This document shows positions 27,032-35,136 of a stretch of DNA of 40,955 bases, in pieces. The stretch's first letter is position 1. Every line of letters starts with the position of its first letter. Both the position numbers and the translations under genes were made by a program. Source of the stretch: Lentisphaerota bacterium (GTDB taxonomy: Bacteria > Verrucomicrobiota > Kiritimatiellia > UBA8416 > JABMPJ01); NCBI GenBank assembly GCA_013203785.1, contig JABMPJ010000040.1, positions 1 through 40,955 on the forward strand. The letters run 5' to 3'. The notes beneath the pieces are model-generated. The model did no database searches. It was given only the letters and a program-made list of their open reading frames with translations, and was not told where the DNA came from.

Positions 27032-28671
27032 GGGGGCCACGGATTAGAGCGGTTTTGCTTCTGGTGTTGCTCGTTGCCCTGGCCACCGCTCTCTTCCTGT
27101 TTTGGCACCAGGATTCCGCGGTCGACCATACGGGATCGGGAGAGATCGATCAATCGGACCTGGCGATCGTGCGTCAACGGCTCCTTACCTCACCCCCTTC
27201 GATGCTCCTTTCGCCGACTGGCGTGCCGGATCCTTCGACGAATCCTGCTGCTGGAGCGGTTGTCCCGGTGTCGCTCCCGGATACCATTGCGGGTGAAGAG
27301 ATCCTGATCTTCTACGACGACGCCCACCTGCGGGCCTTCCTGGACAGTGCTGACGCGGAAGGACTCGATATTCTAGCGCGCCTTTCAGGCCTGCACGCTG
27401 TTCGTGTGCGCGTGGGCGATGAGGCGCTCCTTCGTCGTGTCCTGGCGCGCGTACCCACACCGGTCGAACGCGGTCCCAACCTTTTTGTCCGCCAGCCTCT
27501 GCCGCCCGTCCCCCCAGAGGGCGTTACGTATCGCCCCTTCGAGGACGCCTCAGCGGCTTGGATCGGAGGTGGGCATCTGCCGTCCGAATGGGGCAAGGGC
27601 ATCAAGGTGGCTGTTCTCGATACCGGCCTACAGTCCGACCCCTCGCTCGCACCGGGCGAGACACTTGATCTCGTGGGCGGTGCTGCCGGAAAGGACGCCC
27701 CTGTGCATGGGACGGCCGTGGCGTCGATTATCGCCGGGCGAGGCGATCTGCCTGGCGTGGCGCCGGGGGCTGAGCTTCTCGCCATCCGGGTCATGAATGA
27801 CGATGGGGTGGGGGACGCCTTTACCCTTGCCCAGGGCGTCATGGATGCGGTTGATCGTGGCGCACGCGTGCTGAACATTTCGATTGGAGCCATGGGCGAT
27901 GCAGTCGTGTTGCGCCAGGCCATTGCGTACGCCCAGCAACAGGGCGCGGTGGTCGTCGCTGCGGCAGGCAATAATGGGCAGGCGGGTATTCTCTACCCCG
28001 CGCGCTATCCTGGGGTCGTGGCGGTCGGCGCGGTCGATGCGGACGGGCAGCAGCTTTATTTTTCCAACCGAGGCGAGAGTTTGGATCTTATGGCCCCGGG
28101 CCTGGGGATTTCCGTTGCGGGCGGAGCCGGTGCAACCCTGAGCTTCAGTGGCACGTCCGCCGCCGCCCCGTTTGCGGCGGGTGCTATCGCTGGCCTCTTG
28201 TCTGAATCCCCCGGACTAAGCGCGGCCGATGCCGCCGCGCTCCTGTCCCACTATGCCGACGATGCTGGTGCACCGGGCCACGACGATCGCTATGGCGCGG
28301 GGCTGCTCAATATCGGTCGTGTACGGGAACGTGACACCCCTGGACTCATGGATATGGTCCTTGTGAGTCCACATGTTGAGCGTCATGCCCTCTACCGGGA
28401 CGAGCTCGTCCTGTCCCTGTTTGGCCAGAACCGTGGGACCGAGCCGCTGGCGCGCGTCGTTTTCACCGCCACCGTGGACGGTGCCCCGGTCGATCTCACC
28501 TTCTACGACGTGGGTGTGGGTGAGATCGTCCGGCACGACATGCGTCTTACGGGTGCTGCCATGCGTGACCGTCTCCTATCCATCGAACAGACCATCGCCA
28601 TCGAAGGTGGTGATGACCGGACACCCGAGAACAACGAGATGAGATCGACGTTGTCCTTGCGACAGCCGTAG
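27028..28671 (+). CDS. Membrane-anchored subtilisin-family serine peptidase (S8)
   Basis: This 547-residue protein starts at a GTG that overlaps the NIF3 stop codon. An N-terminal hydrophobic helix (about 7-27) could be a signal anchor. A prodomain-like segment follows (about 90-170). The catalytic domain (about 180-430) carries the triad Asp198 (VLDTG), His227 (HGTAVASI) and Ser377 (SGTSAAAPFAAG), plus the oxyanion Asn315 (AAGNNG). A C-terminal CARDB-like beta domain (about 445-540) ends the protein. All catalytic residues are present. Pairing with a NIF3 protein is unusual. A periplasmic or surface processing role is likely; candidate substrates in this window are the large secreted proteins at 533 and 6973, which is only inference. 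Confidence 0.95.
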   Translation: MRGPRIRAVLLLVLLVALATALFLFWHQDSAVDHTGSGEIDQSDLAIVRQRLLTSPPSMLLSPTGVPDPSTNPAAGAVVPVSLPDTIAGEEILIFYDDAHLRAFLDSADAEGLDILARLSGLHAVRVRVGDEALLRRVLARVPTPVERGPNLFVRQPLPPVPPEGVTYRPFEDASAAWIGGGHLPSEWGKGIKVAVLDTGLQSDPSLAPGETLDLVGGAAGKDAPVHGTAVASIIAGRGDLPGVAPGAELLAIRVMNDDGVGDAFTLAQGVMDAVDRGARVLNISIGAMGDAVVLRQAIAYAQQQGAVVVAAAGNNGQAGILYPARYPGVVAVGAVDADGQQLYFSNRGESLDLMAPGLGISVAGGAGATLSFSGTSAAAPFAAGAIAGLLSESPGLSAADAAALLSHYADDAGAPGHDDRYGAGLLNIGRVRERDTPGLMDMVLVSPHVERHALYRDELVLSLFGQNRGTEPLARVVFTATVDGAPVDLTFYDVGVGEIVRHDMRLTGAAMRDRLLSIEQTIAIEGGDDRTPENNEMRSTLSLRQP

Positions 28672-28677
28672 AGAACA

Positions 28678-28738
28678 GCCGAACAGAAGCACAACCGAAG
28701 GACGAAGGGGCGCTTGGCGTGTCACTTCGTTGTTCGGC
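28678..28738. terminator. Stem-loop between convergent subtilase and HAD genes
   Basis: GCCGAACA (28678-28685) pairs with TGTTCGGC (28731-28738), and GAAG/CTTC adds pairs inside after a 2-base bulge. It starts 6 bases after the subtilase stop, and its right arm lies in the last codons of the HAD gene. There is no T run. It may act as a two-way terminator or be another palindromic repeat copy. Confidence 0.5.
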
Positions 28739-29654
28739 GGCTCGCCTGCTCGGCCGTTGCTTCTTGCCACGGCGGCTCAACCGGCAGGAGGCGATCAAAC
28801 GCCCTGATCAGTCCCGCCTCGTATTGGCCTGCATAGGTACCCGCAATGAATCGGTCAAATGCTTCGTCGTACAGCCGTTTCCACGATGCCGCTTCGTGGC
28901 CCGGATTGATCGGGTAGAAAAGCGCATGATTGGCTTTAGCCGCCGCACAATCGCCCGGGGCATCGCCGATCATCAGGATGTGGTCACCGGTATAACGCCC
29001 GCGTGTGGCCATATCAATGTGCTCACTCTTGGTTCCGAGTTCCTGCCCGGCGATCACGGCCGCTTGGTCAATGATTCCGTTTAACTCCCATTCCCGCACC
29101 AATGCCTCGACAGGGGTCTGTGAGACAACGACCAGATCGGCCTGACGCGTGAGCTTCGCGAGACACTCGCGCACCCCCTCAAAGGGCGGCACCTGTGTAA
29201 CGACCTCCTCGATGCGGCGATTGACCGCATGGCTCCAGGACAGGACTGTGGCCAGATCGGGGTTGGCTGTCTCTGTGACCTGTGCTTCCAAGGCCGGCAT
29301 GCCCAACTGGGTCTCTTCCATCAGCCACTGTCGAAAGCCATCCAGCCTCGGTATCTCTACGCCGGACGCTATCACCTCCGGCCGACTGCGCAGGAGATCG
29401 ATGACCTGGAGCAGGGCCGGAAAGCGGTTGCTGCCACGGGAGCGGGAGTAGAGGTTCACGAACTCGGCCGTCTCACGCACCAGTGGCTCAATGGATTGTA
29501 GCCCCCATGCTTCGGCGATCAGCGCGTGGAAGCACTCCTTCTGCTTAATCTCCATCGTGTCAAACACGCAGCCATCAGAATCCACCCCTACAAAGAAATC
29601 ATGTTCAGGCCTGAAGTGAATCAGATTCTCTTTCGTAAATACTCGGTCACTCAT
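28722..29654 (-). CDS. HAD-superfamily hydrolase
   Basis: This 310-residue protein is a predicted phosphatase or phosphohydrolase. HAD motif I is VDSDGCVFDT, with nucleophile Asp25 and general acid Asp27. Motif II is VVVSQTP and motif IV is IGDAPGDC. A long helical cap of about 130 residues sits between motifs I and II, which is typical of subclass I. I took the ATG at 29654, where GGGAGAC lies upstream; the frame extends to 29735, but the extra residues do not resemble a domain. The substrate is unknown. It is convergent with the subtilase and divergent from the PUR gene. Confidence 0.88.
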   Translation of the reverse strand: MSDRVFTKENLIHFRPEHDFFVGVDSDGCVFDTMEIKQKECFHALIAEAWGLQSIEPLVRETAEFVNLYSRSRGSNRFPALLQVIDLLRSRPEVIASGVEIPRLDGFRQWLMEETQLGMPALEAQVTETANPDLATVLSWSHAVNRRIEEVVTQVPPFEGVRECLAKLTRQADLVVVSQTPVEALVREWELNGIIDQAAVIAGQELGTKSEHIDMATRGRYTGDHILMIGDAPGDCAAAKANHALFYPINPGHEAASWKRLYDEAFDRFIAGTYAGQYEAGLIRAFDRLLPVEPPWQEATAEQASRRTTK

Positions 29655-29914
29655 TGTGGGTCTCCCTTTCCCTAAGCGCTCAAGATAGCCCTCTGCGCCT
29701 CGCGCGTCGAGTCTGAGAGAGCCATCTTCAGCCATTTACACTGTGCCGCATTTCCGCCATCACGGCCCCGAACGTCCGAAGCACCTGCTCCCGCCCACGC
29801 ATGAAACTCCGATCTCGACAACTCAACCTGTTGTGCTACCTTTCCTTTTGTCAGCAACGTTCCGTGGGGAGCGCTCTGCAGAGAAGTGTTTCAGTCAGGG
29901 ATGGGAGTGGGGAC

Positions 29915-30142
29915 GTGGACAAGGAGTTGTTCAGCGAACAGGTTCAGGTTGAGCGCAAGCAGTTCACATTTGAGCTCAGGGAGAATCCGCGCGGTCGCTT
30001 CCTGCGTGCAACCGAGGATGTCGGAGGACGGCGCGATACCATTATTATCCCTGTCGTCGGCCTCGCATCGGTGCGCGATGTGCTGAACCGGGTTATTGAG
30101 GCCAGTCACGAAGCCGGTGCCTTCGTCGCGAATGAAAGCTGA
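29915..30142 (+). CDS. Single-repeat PUR-domain nucleic-acid-binding protein
   Basis: This 75-residue protein fits one PUR repeat: an antiparallel beta sheet (LFSEQVQVERKQFTFELREN, GRFLRATEDV, DTIIIPV) followed by a helix (SVRDVLNRVIEAS). PUR proteins bind single-stranded DNA or RNA; bacterial ones, such as that of Borrelia, work as dimers of single repeats. The GTG start at 29915 has a GGGAGTGGGGAC site upstream and begins right before the conserved domain; an upstream ATG at 29801 would add residues with no fit to the family. It overlaps the next gene by 11 bases. It probably acts as a regulator or RNA-binding factor. Confidence 0.75.
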   Translation: MDKELFSEQVQVERKQFTFELRENPRGRFLRATEDVGGRRDTIIIPVVGLASVRDVLNRVIEASHEAGAFVANES

Positions 30143-30926
30143 TAAACGTCCAACTGTGAACCGCATATCCAGATCCAGAATGGTGACGGCTGTCGCCGCA
30201 CTCTCGCTGCTAGTTGGTGCGCAGTCGATCCCCACCGCCAACGCGGCCGATGGCGACGCCGCTGACGATGAACCTCCGATAACGGCTGACAGCCTGCTGG
30301 ATGACGTCCTCCTCCGCTTTCCGAACGAGCCACTCGACATTCGCGGCGAGATGATTGTTCGCCGTCGGCGTGGTGTGGAGAGTTCCCGCGTGGACTTTAG
30401 TATGCAGGTCGATTGGGGCTCCACTCCGGCTCACTTCCGCTATGCCCTCTATGATGCGGACGGTGATGTGGAGCAGGAGATTGCGCTGGACCTTCAGCCC
30501 GGCGCGCGTCCAATCTTGAGCAGCTCGGATGGTGCCCCGATTAGCCTTGAGGCTGGGATCGGATCGACGGATCTGACCTGGGCCGACCTCAGTCTCTCCT
30601 TTCTCTGGTGGCGCGGCGGCGAGATCGTCGGAGCGGATAGCGCCAAGGGACGCGATTGCTATCTGGTGGATGTTCCTGCCCCCACCTGGGAGGGTGGGCC
30701 GTCCCGCTATCACCGTGTGCGACTCTGGATCGATCAATCGCTTCACATGCTCCTGCGCGCGGATGGTTTTGGTGCCGATGGCCAACAGATGCGCAGTCTC
30801 TGGGTACGCAGTCTCAAGAAGACGGATGGGCGATGGATGATTAAGGATATGGAAGTGCAGGGCTACCCGCCTGTTCAGCGAACACGCCTGCGGATTCACA
30901 CGGTCGAGGCTCGAGCCACATCATGA
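30132..30926 (+). CDS. LolA-like outer-membrane lipoprotein-sorting family protein
   Basis: This 264-residue protein has a signal peptide ending near TANA-AD (about residue 38). The rest fits the LolA/LolB-like beta fold of the outer-membrane lipoprotein-sorting family: a beta-rich body with motifs such as LTWADLSLSFLWW, a GRDCYLVDVPAP-type strand, YHRVRLWIDQ and a C-terminal WMIKDMEV. It should act in the periplasm, carrying or sensing a lipid or lipoprotein. I chose ATG 30132 over the in-frame TTG at 30096. It overlaps both neighbours (PUR by 11 bases, the CNNM gene by 4), so this is a coupled operon. Confidence 0.85.
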   Translation: MKADKRPTVNRISRSRMVTAVAALSLLVGAQSIPTANAADGDAADDEPPITADSLLDDVLLRFPNEPLDIRGEMIVRRRRGVESSRVDFSMQVDWGSTPAHFRYALYDADGDVEQEIALDLQPGARPILSSSDGAPISLEAGIGSTDLTWADLSLSFLWWRGGEIVGADSAKGRDCYLVDVPAPTWEGGPSRYHRVRLWIDQSLHMLLRADGFGADGQQMRSLWVRSLKKTDGRWMIKDMEVQGYPPVQRTRLRIHTVEARATS

Positions 30927-32185
30927 CGCTGGCCTTGGTGATTCAGTGTGTCGGTTTGGTAGTGCTCCTTGCATGCTCGGCCTTCTTCTCGAGTGCGGAG
31001 ACGGCCCTTTTTGCATTGAATTCCATTCATGTCCATCGCATCGGTCGGCGCCATCCCGTGGCGGGCAAACGACTGGCGGCGCTGTTGGCGCGGCCGGCCA
31101 GTCTACTCTCGACCATTCTGATCGGGAATACGCTGGTCAACGTCGGTGCTTCTGCCCTTGGATTTGTTGTGGCCGAGACCCTCCTCCCCGCCCATGGTGA
31201 GCTGATTGCGATTGTGGCGATGACGGCCCTCCTGCTGCTCTTTGGCGAGGTCGCGCCCAAGCGGCTGGCCATGATCCGCAGTGAGCAGCTCGCGATCCTC
31301 TATGCCCCGAGTCTCGGGGTGCTGATCCGCCTCGCCACCCCGCTGCGCTGGGTGCTTGAGCGAGTCGCTCGCCTCTTTCATAAACAGTTGCGCGAAGTGA
31401 GTAAAACGCTTACCGAGGATGAGTTCCGAACCGTGGTCGAAGTCGGCGAAGAGGAGGGCGTACTCGACGAAGAGGAGCGCACGATGGTTGACGGCATCAT
31501 CCGTCTTGAAGAGACTCAGGCTCAGGATGTCATGACCCCGCGCGTCGACCTCGTCGGGATCGATCTCGACGACCCACCTGAGGAGCAGGAGCGGGTTATA
31601 CGCAGTGTGCGCTACCGCTACATACCGGTCTATCGTGACTCGCTCGACCATGTCGAAGGATTTTTGGATGTTCCCCGTTTCATCCTCGCCGAGACGCCCT
31701 CCATAGCCGAGTGTGTTGTGCCGCCCTTTTTTGTGCCCGAGACCATCCCCCTGGATACACTCCTGACGACTTTCCAGCGCGAGAAGCGGCGTGTGGCTTT
31801 TGTGGCTGACGAATACGGTGGCACGGCAGGACTCGTTACACGCGGCGATATCCTGGAAGACATTGCCGACGATTCGACCAATGAATACGGCCACGAGAAG
31901 CCCGAGATCCAGAAATTACACGGGGATCGCTGGCTGGTTGATGGCAGTGTCAGCCTGGAAGATGTCAACTATGAGCTGGATCGTGAGCTCGATGCCGATG
32001 GCGCCGACCGCATCGCCGGGTGGATCAGCTTCTTCCTTAAGCGCATGCCCCGCCCCGGTGACTCCGTCGAGGAACAGGGCTGCCGGGCCACGGTCCAACG
32101 TGTCCGCAAGCAGCGCGTGCTGGAGGTTGAGCTTGTGCGTGTCGACCTGCCCGATCCTGAAAAAGAAGAGGAGGGTGCATCGTGA
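30923..32185 (+). CDS. CNNM/CBS-domain membrane protein (HlyC/CorC family)
   Basis: This 420-residue protein has a DUF21/CNNM transmembrane domain of three to four helices (about 1-190). A pair of CBS domains follows (about 205-335; signature VMTPRVDLVGID), then a C-terminal CorC_HlyC domain (about 345-415; DGSVSLEDVNYELD). Family members handle Mg2+/Co2+ at the inner membrane, and CBS pairs bind adenine nucleotides. The start overlaps the preceding stop as ATGA, and the stop overlaps the next start by 4 bases. Confidence 0.93.
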   Translation: MTLALVIQCVGLVVLLACSAFFSSAETALFALNSIHVHRIGRRHPVAGKRLAALLARPASLLSTILIGNTLVNVGASALGFVVAETLLPAHGELIAIVAMTALLLLFGEVAPKRLAMIRSEQLAILYAPSLGVLIRLATPLRWVLERVARLFHKQLREVSKTLTEDEFRTVVEVGEEEGVLDEEERTMVDGIIRLEETQAQDVMTPRVDLVGIDLDDPPEEQERVIRSVRYRYIPVYRDSLDHVEGFLDVPRFILAETPSIAECVVPPFFVPETIPLDTLLTTFQREKRRVAFVADEYGGTAGLVTRGDILEDIADDSTNEYGHEKPEIQKLHGDRWLVDGSVSLEDVNYELDRELDADGADRIAGWISFFLKRMPRPGDSVEEQGCRATVQRVRKQRVLEVELVRVDLPDPEKEEEGAS

Positions 32186-33156
32186 GCGCCCTGCTTGAGA
32201 TCACACTCATCGTCATCTGTCTATTCGGACAGGCCTTTTTTGCCGGTATCGAGACGGGGATCATCTCCATATCGCGTATGCGCCTGCGCCATTTTGTTCG
32301 CCAGGGCGATCCAGGTGCCTTGGCTTTGCAGGGCTATCTTGATCATTTTGACCGGTTGCTGGGGACCACTCTGATCGGTACCAATCTCAGTGTCGTCATA
32401 CTATCGGTGGTCAGCGCCAGCATGGCCTCCCGTTGGTTGGGCTCCTGGGGCGAGCCCGTTTCTGCCGTGGTGGTCGCGCTCGTGGTCCTGATTTTCTGTG
32501 AGTACCTGCCCAAGGCCTGGTTCCACAGTCGGCCGATCGAGCGCTCGCGTCGATACGCTGGACTGTTGCGCATCATGGAATGGGTTTTCAAGCCGCTCTC
32601 CGCCGGTATCATTGGGCTCAGTCGGCTGCTCGTGCGTGGAGGAGGAGAGGCCCTCGCGTCGCCGGCGCCCTTTGTAACGCGCGAGGATCTTAAGGTGCTT
32701 GCACAGGAGGGCGAACGCGACGGCGTCTTGTCGCCACGTGAACGCTTCATGATCCATCGCGTCATGGAGCTCTCTCACAAGAGTGCCGGCCAGATCATGG
32801 TGCCGCTTGACCAAATGACCACCGTCACGATCGACACCACGGTCGGTGAGTTTCGCGCTGTGGCCCGCCAGTCGGGCCATACCCGCATGCCGGTCTATGA
32901 TGCCAAGCAGGAGAGCTATGTCGGCCTGGTGAACATCTTCTATATTCTTTCTGGACGCCGAGTGGAAATGGATCGCTTGGTGAATGATTTTTCTCGTCCA
33001 CTCCTCTACGTACGGGAGAGCATGCCTGTGGATGATATTCTACCCGTCATGCGGCGAGCTCGTCAGCCCCTCTGCCTTGTTCGCGATGACGACAAGCAGG
33101 TCGTCGGTCTCCTCACCACGGAGGACATCCTCAAAGAGATCGTCGGCGCGCTCTGA
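32182..33156 (+). CDS. Second CNNM/CBS-domain membrane protein, lacking the CorC_HlyC domain
   Basis: This 324-residue paralogue of the upstream gene starts at GTG 32182 within its stop region. It has the CNNM membrane domain (about 1-180) and the CBS pair (about 195-324; QIMVPLDQMTTVTID, then DDDKQVVGLLTTEDILKEIVG). It ends right after the second CBS domain, so the C-terminal CorC_HlyC domain seen in its neighbour is missing. The two probably form a heteromeric ion transporter or regulator; that the pair is functional together is inferred from the coupling. Confidence 0.92.
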   Translation: MSALLEITLIVICLFGQAFFAGIETGIISISRMRLRHFVRQGDPGALALQGYLDHFDRLLGTTLIGTNLSVVILSVVSASMASRWLGSWGEPVSAVVVALVVLIFCEYLPKAWFHSRPIERSRRYAGLLRIMEWVFKPLSAGIIGLSRLLVRGGGEALASPAPFVTREDLKVLAQEGERDGVLSPRERFMIHRVMELSHKSAGQIMVPLDQMTTVTIDTTVGEFRAVARQSGHTRMPVYDAKQESYVGLVNIFYILSGRRVEMDRLVNDFSRPLLYVRESMPVDDILPVMRRARQPLCLVRDDDKQVVGLLTTEDILKEIVGAL

Positions 33157-33164
33157 CGCCTTCT

Positions 33165-33204
33165 GAGTTCCCCGTTGTGAACTAGGGACACCCCACTCAG
33201 AACC
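33165..33204 (+). terminator. Possible stem-loop terminator after the CNNM pair
   Basis: CTGAGT (about 33164-33169) and ACTCAG (about 33197-33202) pair across a loop that contains an inner TCCCC/GGGA match. A short T-rich stretch (ATTTTCC) follows some bases later. The match to a rho-independent terminator is weak. Confidence 0.3.
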
Positions 33205-33280
33205 GACCATTTTCCTCTCGATTTCCCATTGTTTCGTCTACCGGTTTGTGTGAAACTTCACATTCAAGGAGAGCGTTATT

Positions 33281-33808
33281 ATGACGGAAACCGCTACACC
33301 TGAGGTCACGCATTCGTCAGCGGTCTGCCCAAGCTGCAATCGCTATATCGGCACGGCATCGAAGTGCTCCTATTGCCATGCCGATGCCCCCAAGCCCTTT
33401 ATGCTGCGCGCCCTGCGCGTCGGATCAGTCGTGCTGGCGGTGGGCGGTCTGGCCCTGCTCTATCTGGCCGTGACCCATCGCCATCTGCCCGTTCAGCCCA
33501 TTGGTGAGATTACCCCTCTGATGAACTATGCCTACGTTCGCTTGGTGGGTGAGGTGCCGCGCGACTGCTTTGTGGGAGACGAGAAGGGCGTGGTGGACTA
33601 TGTCTCGTTTTCCCTCAAGGATGGCACGGGGAGCATCCGCATCAAAGCCTACGGTGAGGTGGCACGCGCACTCCATGACTCTGGCCGTCTGCCTAAACGC
33701 GGTATGACGGTCGATGTCACGGGTGGGCTCAATGTGCCGAGTGACAAGGCCCCTGAGATGCGACTGCAGACAGCCAAACAGCTGATCATTGGGGAACCCA
33801 AGAAGTGA
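33281..33808 (+). CDS. Zinc-ribbon / OB-fold single-pass membrane protein
   Basis: This 175-residue protein has a zinc ribbon at its N-terminus (CPSCNRYIGTASKCSYC: Cys16, Cys19, Cys29, Cys32). One transmembrane helix follows at about 48-66. The C-terminal domain (about 80-172) reads as an OB fold of the tRNA_anti/nucleic-acid-binding type, with strands such as YAYVRLVGEV, SFSLKDGTGSIRIKAYG and MTVDVTGGL. The ATG at 33281 follows AAGGAGAG. The stop overlaps the next start (GTGA). It may bind nucleic acid or another oligomeric ligand on one side of the membrane. OB folds also bind sugars and proteins, so the ligand is open. Confidence 0.75.
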   Translation: MTETATPEVTHSSAVCPSCNRYIGTASKCSYCHADAPKPFMLRALRVGSVVLAVGGLALLYLAVTHRHLPVQPIGEITPLMNYAYVRLVGEVPRDCFVGDEKGVVDYVSFSLKDGTGSIRIKAYGEVARALHDSGRLPKRGMTVDVTGGLNVPSDKAPEMRLQTAKQLIIGEPKK

Positions 33809-35136
33809 CCATTGTCTATGTAGTGCTTTCGACGGTTGTAGGTACGTTTTTCGCATCCCTTCTGGCCTGTGTGCCCAGCCTGCACATCTACAACGTCATG
33901 GGGCTTCTGGTCATGCTGGGTCACGCCCTGATCAGCCAGGGCATTGAGCTACAGCCCGAGATCGTGATTCCTTTTGCCGCTAGTCTTATGGTGGGCTATG
34001 CGATGCTCAACACATTGCCTTCGGTGCTGCTGGCCGCTCCGGACGAGAGCGCCATGTTCACCGTCCTCCCAGGGCAGAAGTTCCTGATGCAGGGCCGGGG
34101 CTATGAGGCCGTGATCATGACCACGGTGGGAGGAATGATCGGGCTCATGGCCCTGCTCTTTATCGTGGCTCCGTTGGCCCCGCGCCTGCTCCCTCTGTTC
34201 GGGAGGGTTTTCCGCGGGCATACGCATTGGATTCTCTGGACCGTGATCGCCTTCATGCTCATGTCGGAGTGGCCCAAGGGCGGACGCCTCGGTCGCTCCG
34301 GATGGGCTAAGTTTATCGATAGCTGGAAAACGACCGGGGCAGGCCTGCTGACCTTCCTATTGTCCGGTCTGCTCGGTTTCGTCCTCATTTTCCGTACGCC
34401 CATTGCCGCGGACGTGGCCTTCCAGAACCTGATGCCCGCCTTTGTGGGGCTCTTTGCCGTACCGTGGCTGGTTCTGAACATTGCGACCAACGTCACCGTT
34501 CCAGAGCAGACCATGGAGATCGAAACCCACCTGCGCTTGGATGATATCCTGCGGGGTGGTTTTGCTGGCACCCTCGGCGGCGGGTTTGCCGCCTACTTCC
34601 CTGTCGTAACCGGCGGGGTGGGCGGGCTCCTGGCCGGCCACGCCACGGCCCTGCGCAATGACCGTGTCTTCCTGGTCTCGCAGGGCGCTTCCAAGCTGGT
34701 CTACTACGTGGGAGGCCTGATGCTCTTCTTCGTGCCGGGGGTCCATCTCAAACGGGGCGGCGGGGCGGCTCTGATGCGCAGCATCATGACGCCGCGAACG
34801 GACTATGAATACTATCTGATGCTGGCGGCCATGGCCGGGGCTGGGGTCATCTCCATTCTGCTGGTTAGTCCGCTGACGCGCGGCATGCTCTGGCTGATCG
34901 GCAAGGTGGGTTATCGTCGACTCTCCTCGCTGGCCCTGCTCCTGATTGTGGGCCTGGTGGTTGGCATTACCGGCCTGACCGGGCTGGCCGTTATGGCGGT
35001 GGGTACCGGCATTGGCCTGATGCCTGTCCTTTACGGGTCACGGCGCATGAACTGCCTGGGTGTCATCATGTTACCGATGGCCTGCAATATGTCGGGTATT
35101 GGACCCACCGTGGCCGGTTGGTTGGGGCTGTTATGA
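33805..35136 (+). CDS. TctA-like polytopic membrane protein without TctB/TctC
   Basis: This 443-residue integral membrane protein has about 10-12 helices. Two halves look like inverted repeats: VGTFFASLLACVPSLHIYN near the start and FAGTLGGGFAAYFPVVTGG near residue 252. Fingerprint APDESAMFTVLPGQKFLMQGRG resembles the substrate-loop region of TctA, the large subunit of tripartite tricarboxylate transporters, and is closer in style to the archaeal COG1784 branch. No TctB small subunit or TctC binding protein is nearby. It starts at GTG 33805 in the preceding stop and overlaps the next gene by 4 bases, forming a tight three-gene operon. A transport role is inferred; the substrate is unknown. 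Confidence 0.82.
   Translation: MTIVYVVLSTVVGTFFASLLACVPSLHIYNVMGLLVMLGHALISQGIELQPEIVIPFAASLMVGYAMLNTLPSVLLAAPDESAMFTVLPGQKFLMQGRGYEAVIMTTVGGMIGLMALLFIVAPLAPRLLPLFGRVFRGHTHWILWTVIAFMLMSEWPKGGRLGRSGWAKFIDSWKTTGAGLLTFLLSGLLGFVLIFRTPIAADVAFQNLMPAFVGLFAVPWLVLNIATNVTVPEQTMEIETHLRLDDILRGGFAGTLGGGFAAYFPVVTGGVGGLLAGHATALRNDRVFLVSQGASKLVYYVGGLMLFFVPGVHLKRGGGAALMRSIMTPRTDYEYYLMLAAMAGAGVISILLVSPLTRGMLWLIGKVGYRRLSSLALLLIVGLVVGITGLTGLAVMAVGTGIGLMPVLYGSRRMNCLGVIMLPMACNMSGIGPTVAGWLGLL

Noticed and set aside
29672..29857. Minus-strand frame of 61 residues between the HAD and PUR genes
   Set aside because: It needs a TTG start, has no ribosome binding site and no domain; it is probably leader of the HAD gene.
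29801..29914. Longer PUR protein start at 29801
   Set aside because: The extra residues do not resemble the domain family, while GTG at 29915 has a good ribosome site.
33805..35136. A complete tripartite tricarboxylate transporter
   Set aside because: No TctB or TctC gene is nearby, and the neighbours are different; only the large membrane subunit type is present.
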